In this document: one piece after another, positions 35,551-36,641 of the stretch
How positions within the stretch are numbered: the stretch's first letter is position 1
Layout of the letters: each line of letters starts with the position of its first letter
Assembly: GCA_024680755.1 (NCBI GenBank)
Contig: JAILBT010000138.1
Coordinates: forward strand, 1 to 36,641
Length of the DNA: 36,641 nt
Source of the DNA: Prevotella sp.
GTDB taxonomy: Bacteria > Bacteroidota > Bacteroidia > Bacteroidales > Bacteroidaceae
Direction of reading: 5' to 3'
Program-made: the position numbers and the translations under genes
Notes under the pieces: model-generated
Told to the model about the DNA's origin: nothing
What the model saw: the letters and a program-made list of their open reading frames with translations, nothing else
Database searches by the model: none

Positions 35551-36426
35551 TTACTTCACCTCGAGCAGCTCGATCTTGAACACCAATGCCGAGAAAGGCT
35601 TTATCAGCGCTCCCTGCTGACGGGGGCCGTAGGCCAGCTCCTGCGGCACATAGACCTCCCATGTAGAGCCGGCAGGCATCTGCTTCATGGCCTCGCTCCA
35701 GCCCTTGATGAGGGTGTTGAGGCGCACGGTCATGGGCTGGTTGCGCTTGTATGAAGAGTCGAAGATGGAGTCGTTGATCAGGCGGCCCTCATAGTTGCAG
35801 GTAATCATCGACGTGTCGGTCGGGCACTTGCCGTTGCCCTGCTTGATGACCTTGTACATCACGCCGCTGGGCAGCTTCTGCACACCGGTCTCGGTGGCTT
35901 TCTTGGCCAGGAACTCCTCGCCGGCTTTCTTGTTGTCGCCATAGAGCTTCTCCATCGAGCGCGACTTGATCTGGTCTATCAGGGGCTGCACCGACTGCTG
36001 TGCCTGCTCGACGGTCATCAGGGTCTGCTGGCCCTTGACGGCACCGATGAAACCGGCCAGGAAGTTCTTCATCGACATGCTCTGCGTGGAGTCGTTCTGG
36101 AACAGCTCGTAGTTGAGCGAACGCTTCATGCCCTGGTTGAGCTGGTTGCCCAGCTGCAGACCGGCGAAATAGGCGGCCTTCTTCTTGTCGGCATCGTTGA
36201 CCATAGCGGCCTCGGCCACGCCCTTGAAAAACTCGTCCATGTAGATGCTGTCAACGCCAAGCTGACCCACCATATACTCCTTGAAGCCCTGAGTCTGAGC
36301 CACGCCGATGGCGTAGGAAACAGAATCGACGTCTGTCTTGAGCGAGGCACTGGGCGTGCCATTGTTGCAGGCCGTGAACGTGACGGCTGCGAAGGCCATT
36401 GCGGCCATGATTGTGATTTTTTTCAT
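35551..36426 (-). CDS. FKBP-type peptidyl-prolyl isomerase lipoprotein
   Basis: The 291-aa protein has lipobox FTAC (Cys20). An FKBP N-domain for dimerisation (about 30-165) and a C-terminal FKBP domain (about 175-291) follow, with LPSGVMYKVI, YEGRLINDSIFDSS and LIKGWSEAMKQMP. It is a paralogue of the next gene downstream and should be tethered to a membrane facing the periplasm. It is 70 bp downstream of a further FKBP gene. Confidence 0.94.
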   Translation of the reverse strand: MKKITIMAAMAFAAVTFTACNNGTPSASLKTDVDSVSYAIGVAQTQGFKEYMVGQLGVDSIYMDEFFKGVAEAAMVNDADKKKAAYFAGLQLGNQLNQGMKRSLNYELFQNDSTQSMSMKNFLAGFIGAVKGQQTLMTVEQAQQSVQPLIDQIKSRSMEKLYGDNKKAGEEFLAKKATETGVQKLPSGVMYKVIKQGNGKCPTDTSMITCNYEGRLINDSIFDSSYKRNQPMTVRLNTLIKGWSEAMKQMPAGSTWEVYVPQELAYGPRQQGALIKPFSALVFKIELLEVK

Positions 36427-36496
36427 TGTGCTTGTTTTTTTGTTTATTTTGAATGTCCTGATTGCTTAGAATTGTCGGATTATTCTGATGGTCTGG

Positions 36497-36641
36497 CTAC
36501 ATCACCTGTATCAGCTCCACGTCAAAGATGAGCGCTGCGCATGGCGGTATGCTGGCGCCTGCTCCGCCCTCGCCATAGGCCAGGCGGTAAGGAATGAAGA
36601 AGCGATACTTGGCCCCCTCCTGCATCAGCTGCAGACCTTCT
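36497..36641 (-). CDS. FKBP-type peptidyl-prolyl isomerase, C-terminal fragment
   Basis: I translated this from the minus strand: 48 codons and the TAG stop are present, and the 5' part is outside the window. EGLQLMQEGAKYRFFIPYRLAYGEGGAG and [11 protein letters not shown] match the end of an FKBP domain. It makes a tandem of three FKBP genes. In this copy the C-terminal loop reads ASIPPCAAL, close to the PPxxALIF form of classical FKBPs. Confidence 0.88.
   Translation of the reverse strand, partial: EGLQLMQEGAKYRFFIPYRLAYGEGGAGASIPPCAALIFDVELIQVM

Overview
The window looks like a chromosomal segment of a GC-rich member of the Bacteroidales, most likely Prevotellaceae. The evidence is Bacteroidetes-type promoters (TTTG, 19-20 bp, TAnnTTTG), few Shine-Dalgarno sites, a tRNA gene without an encoded CCA, and gene content typical of the order: GH43/GH97/CE8 glycan enzymes, a heterodimeric methylmalonyl-CoA mutase, the guaB-PpiC-SurA-OstA-mutL block, and FKBP lipoproteins. 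Coding DNA is clearly GC-rich, except for the AT-richer left end.

Layout. 1-1256: a truncated, AT-richer KilA-N gene, then about 590 bp of non-coding DNA packed with 22-bp repeats and palindromes, ending at the terminator of a tRNA-Gln(CTG) gene. 1257-4624: the tRNA, a TrpB2-type tryptophan synthase beta chain, and a secreted GH43 enzyme. 4791-7996 (minus strand): a GH97 enzyme followed by an orphan membrane-fusion (efflux adaptor) protein. 8197-18142 (plus strand): guaB, two parvulin-type isomerases, an OstA/LptA-like protein, mutL, a PASTA protein and an RluD-type pseudouridine synthase. The middle of this block is an envelope-biogenesis set. 18299-21313: a large secreted pectin methylesterase with its own promoter. 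21364-27769: mutA, mutB, a geranylgeranyl-reductase-like flavoprotein and metF. mutA and mutB are separated by a 187-bp element with 13-bp inverted ends that carries the first 34 codons of a four-helix-bundle gene. 27823-34511 (minus strand): a C26-M19 fusion, a glutaminyl cyclase lipoprotein, miaB, an MsbA-like ABC exporter and ridA. 34636-36641 (minus strand): three consecutive FKBP-type isomerases, the last cut by the window edge.

Working together. Five peptidyl-prolyl isomerases, the OstA-like protein and the MsbA-like exporter point to outer-membrane assembly. The glutaminyl cyclase probably caps N-terminal Gln on exported proteins, and two proteins in this window are predicted to expose one. 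The mutase with metF reflects B12-dependent propionate/succinate and one-carbon metabolism. GH43, GH97 and CE8 act on plant polysaccharides.

The most unusual signal is intergenic. Many gene junctions hold short tandem repeats whose units differ from junction to junction (7, 9, 14, 15, 22 bp). Ahead of mutL, the 14-bp repeat makes a chain of MFNL micro-ORFs, each overlapping the next start as TAATG and ending on the mutL ATG. I ran no searches: family names rest on motifs and sequence memory.
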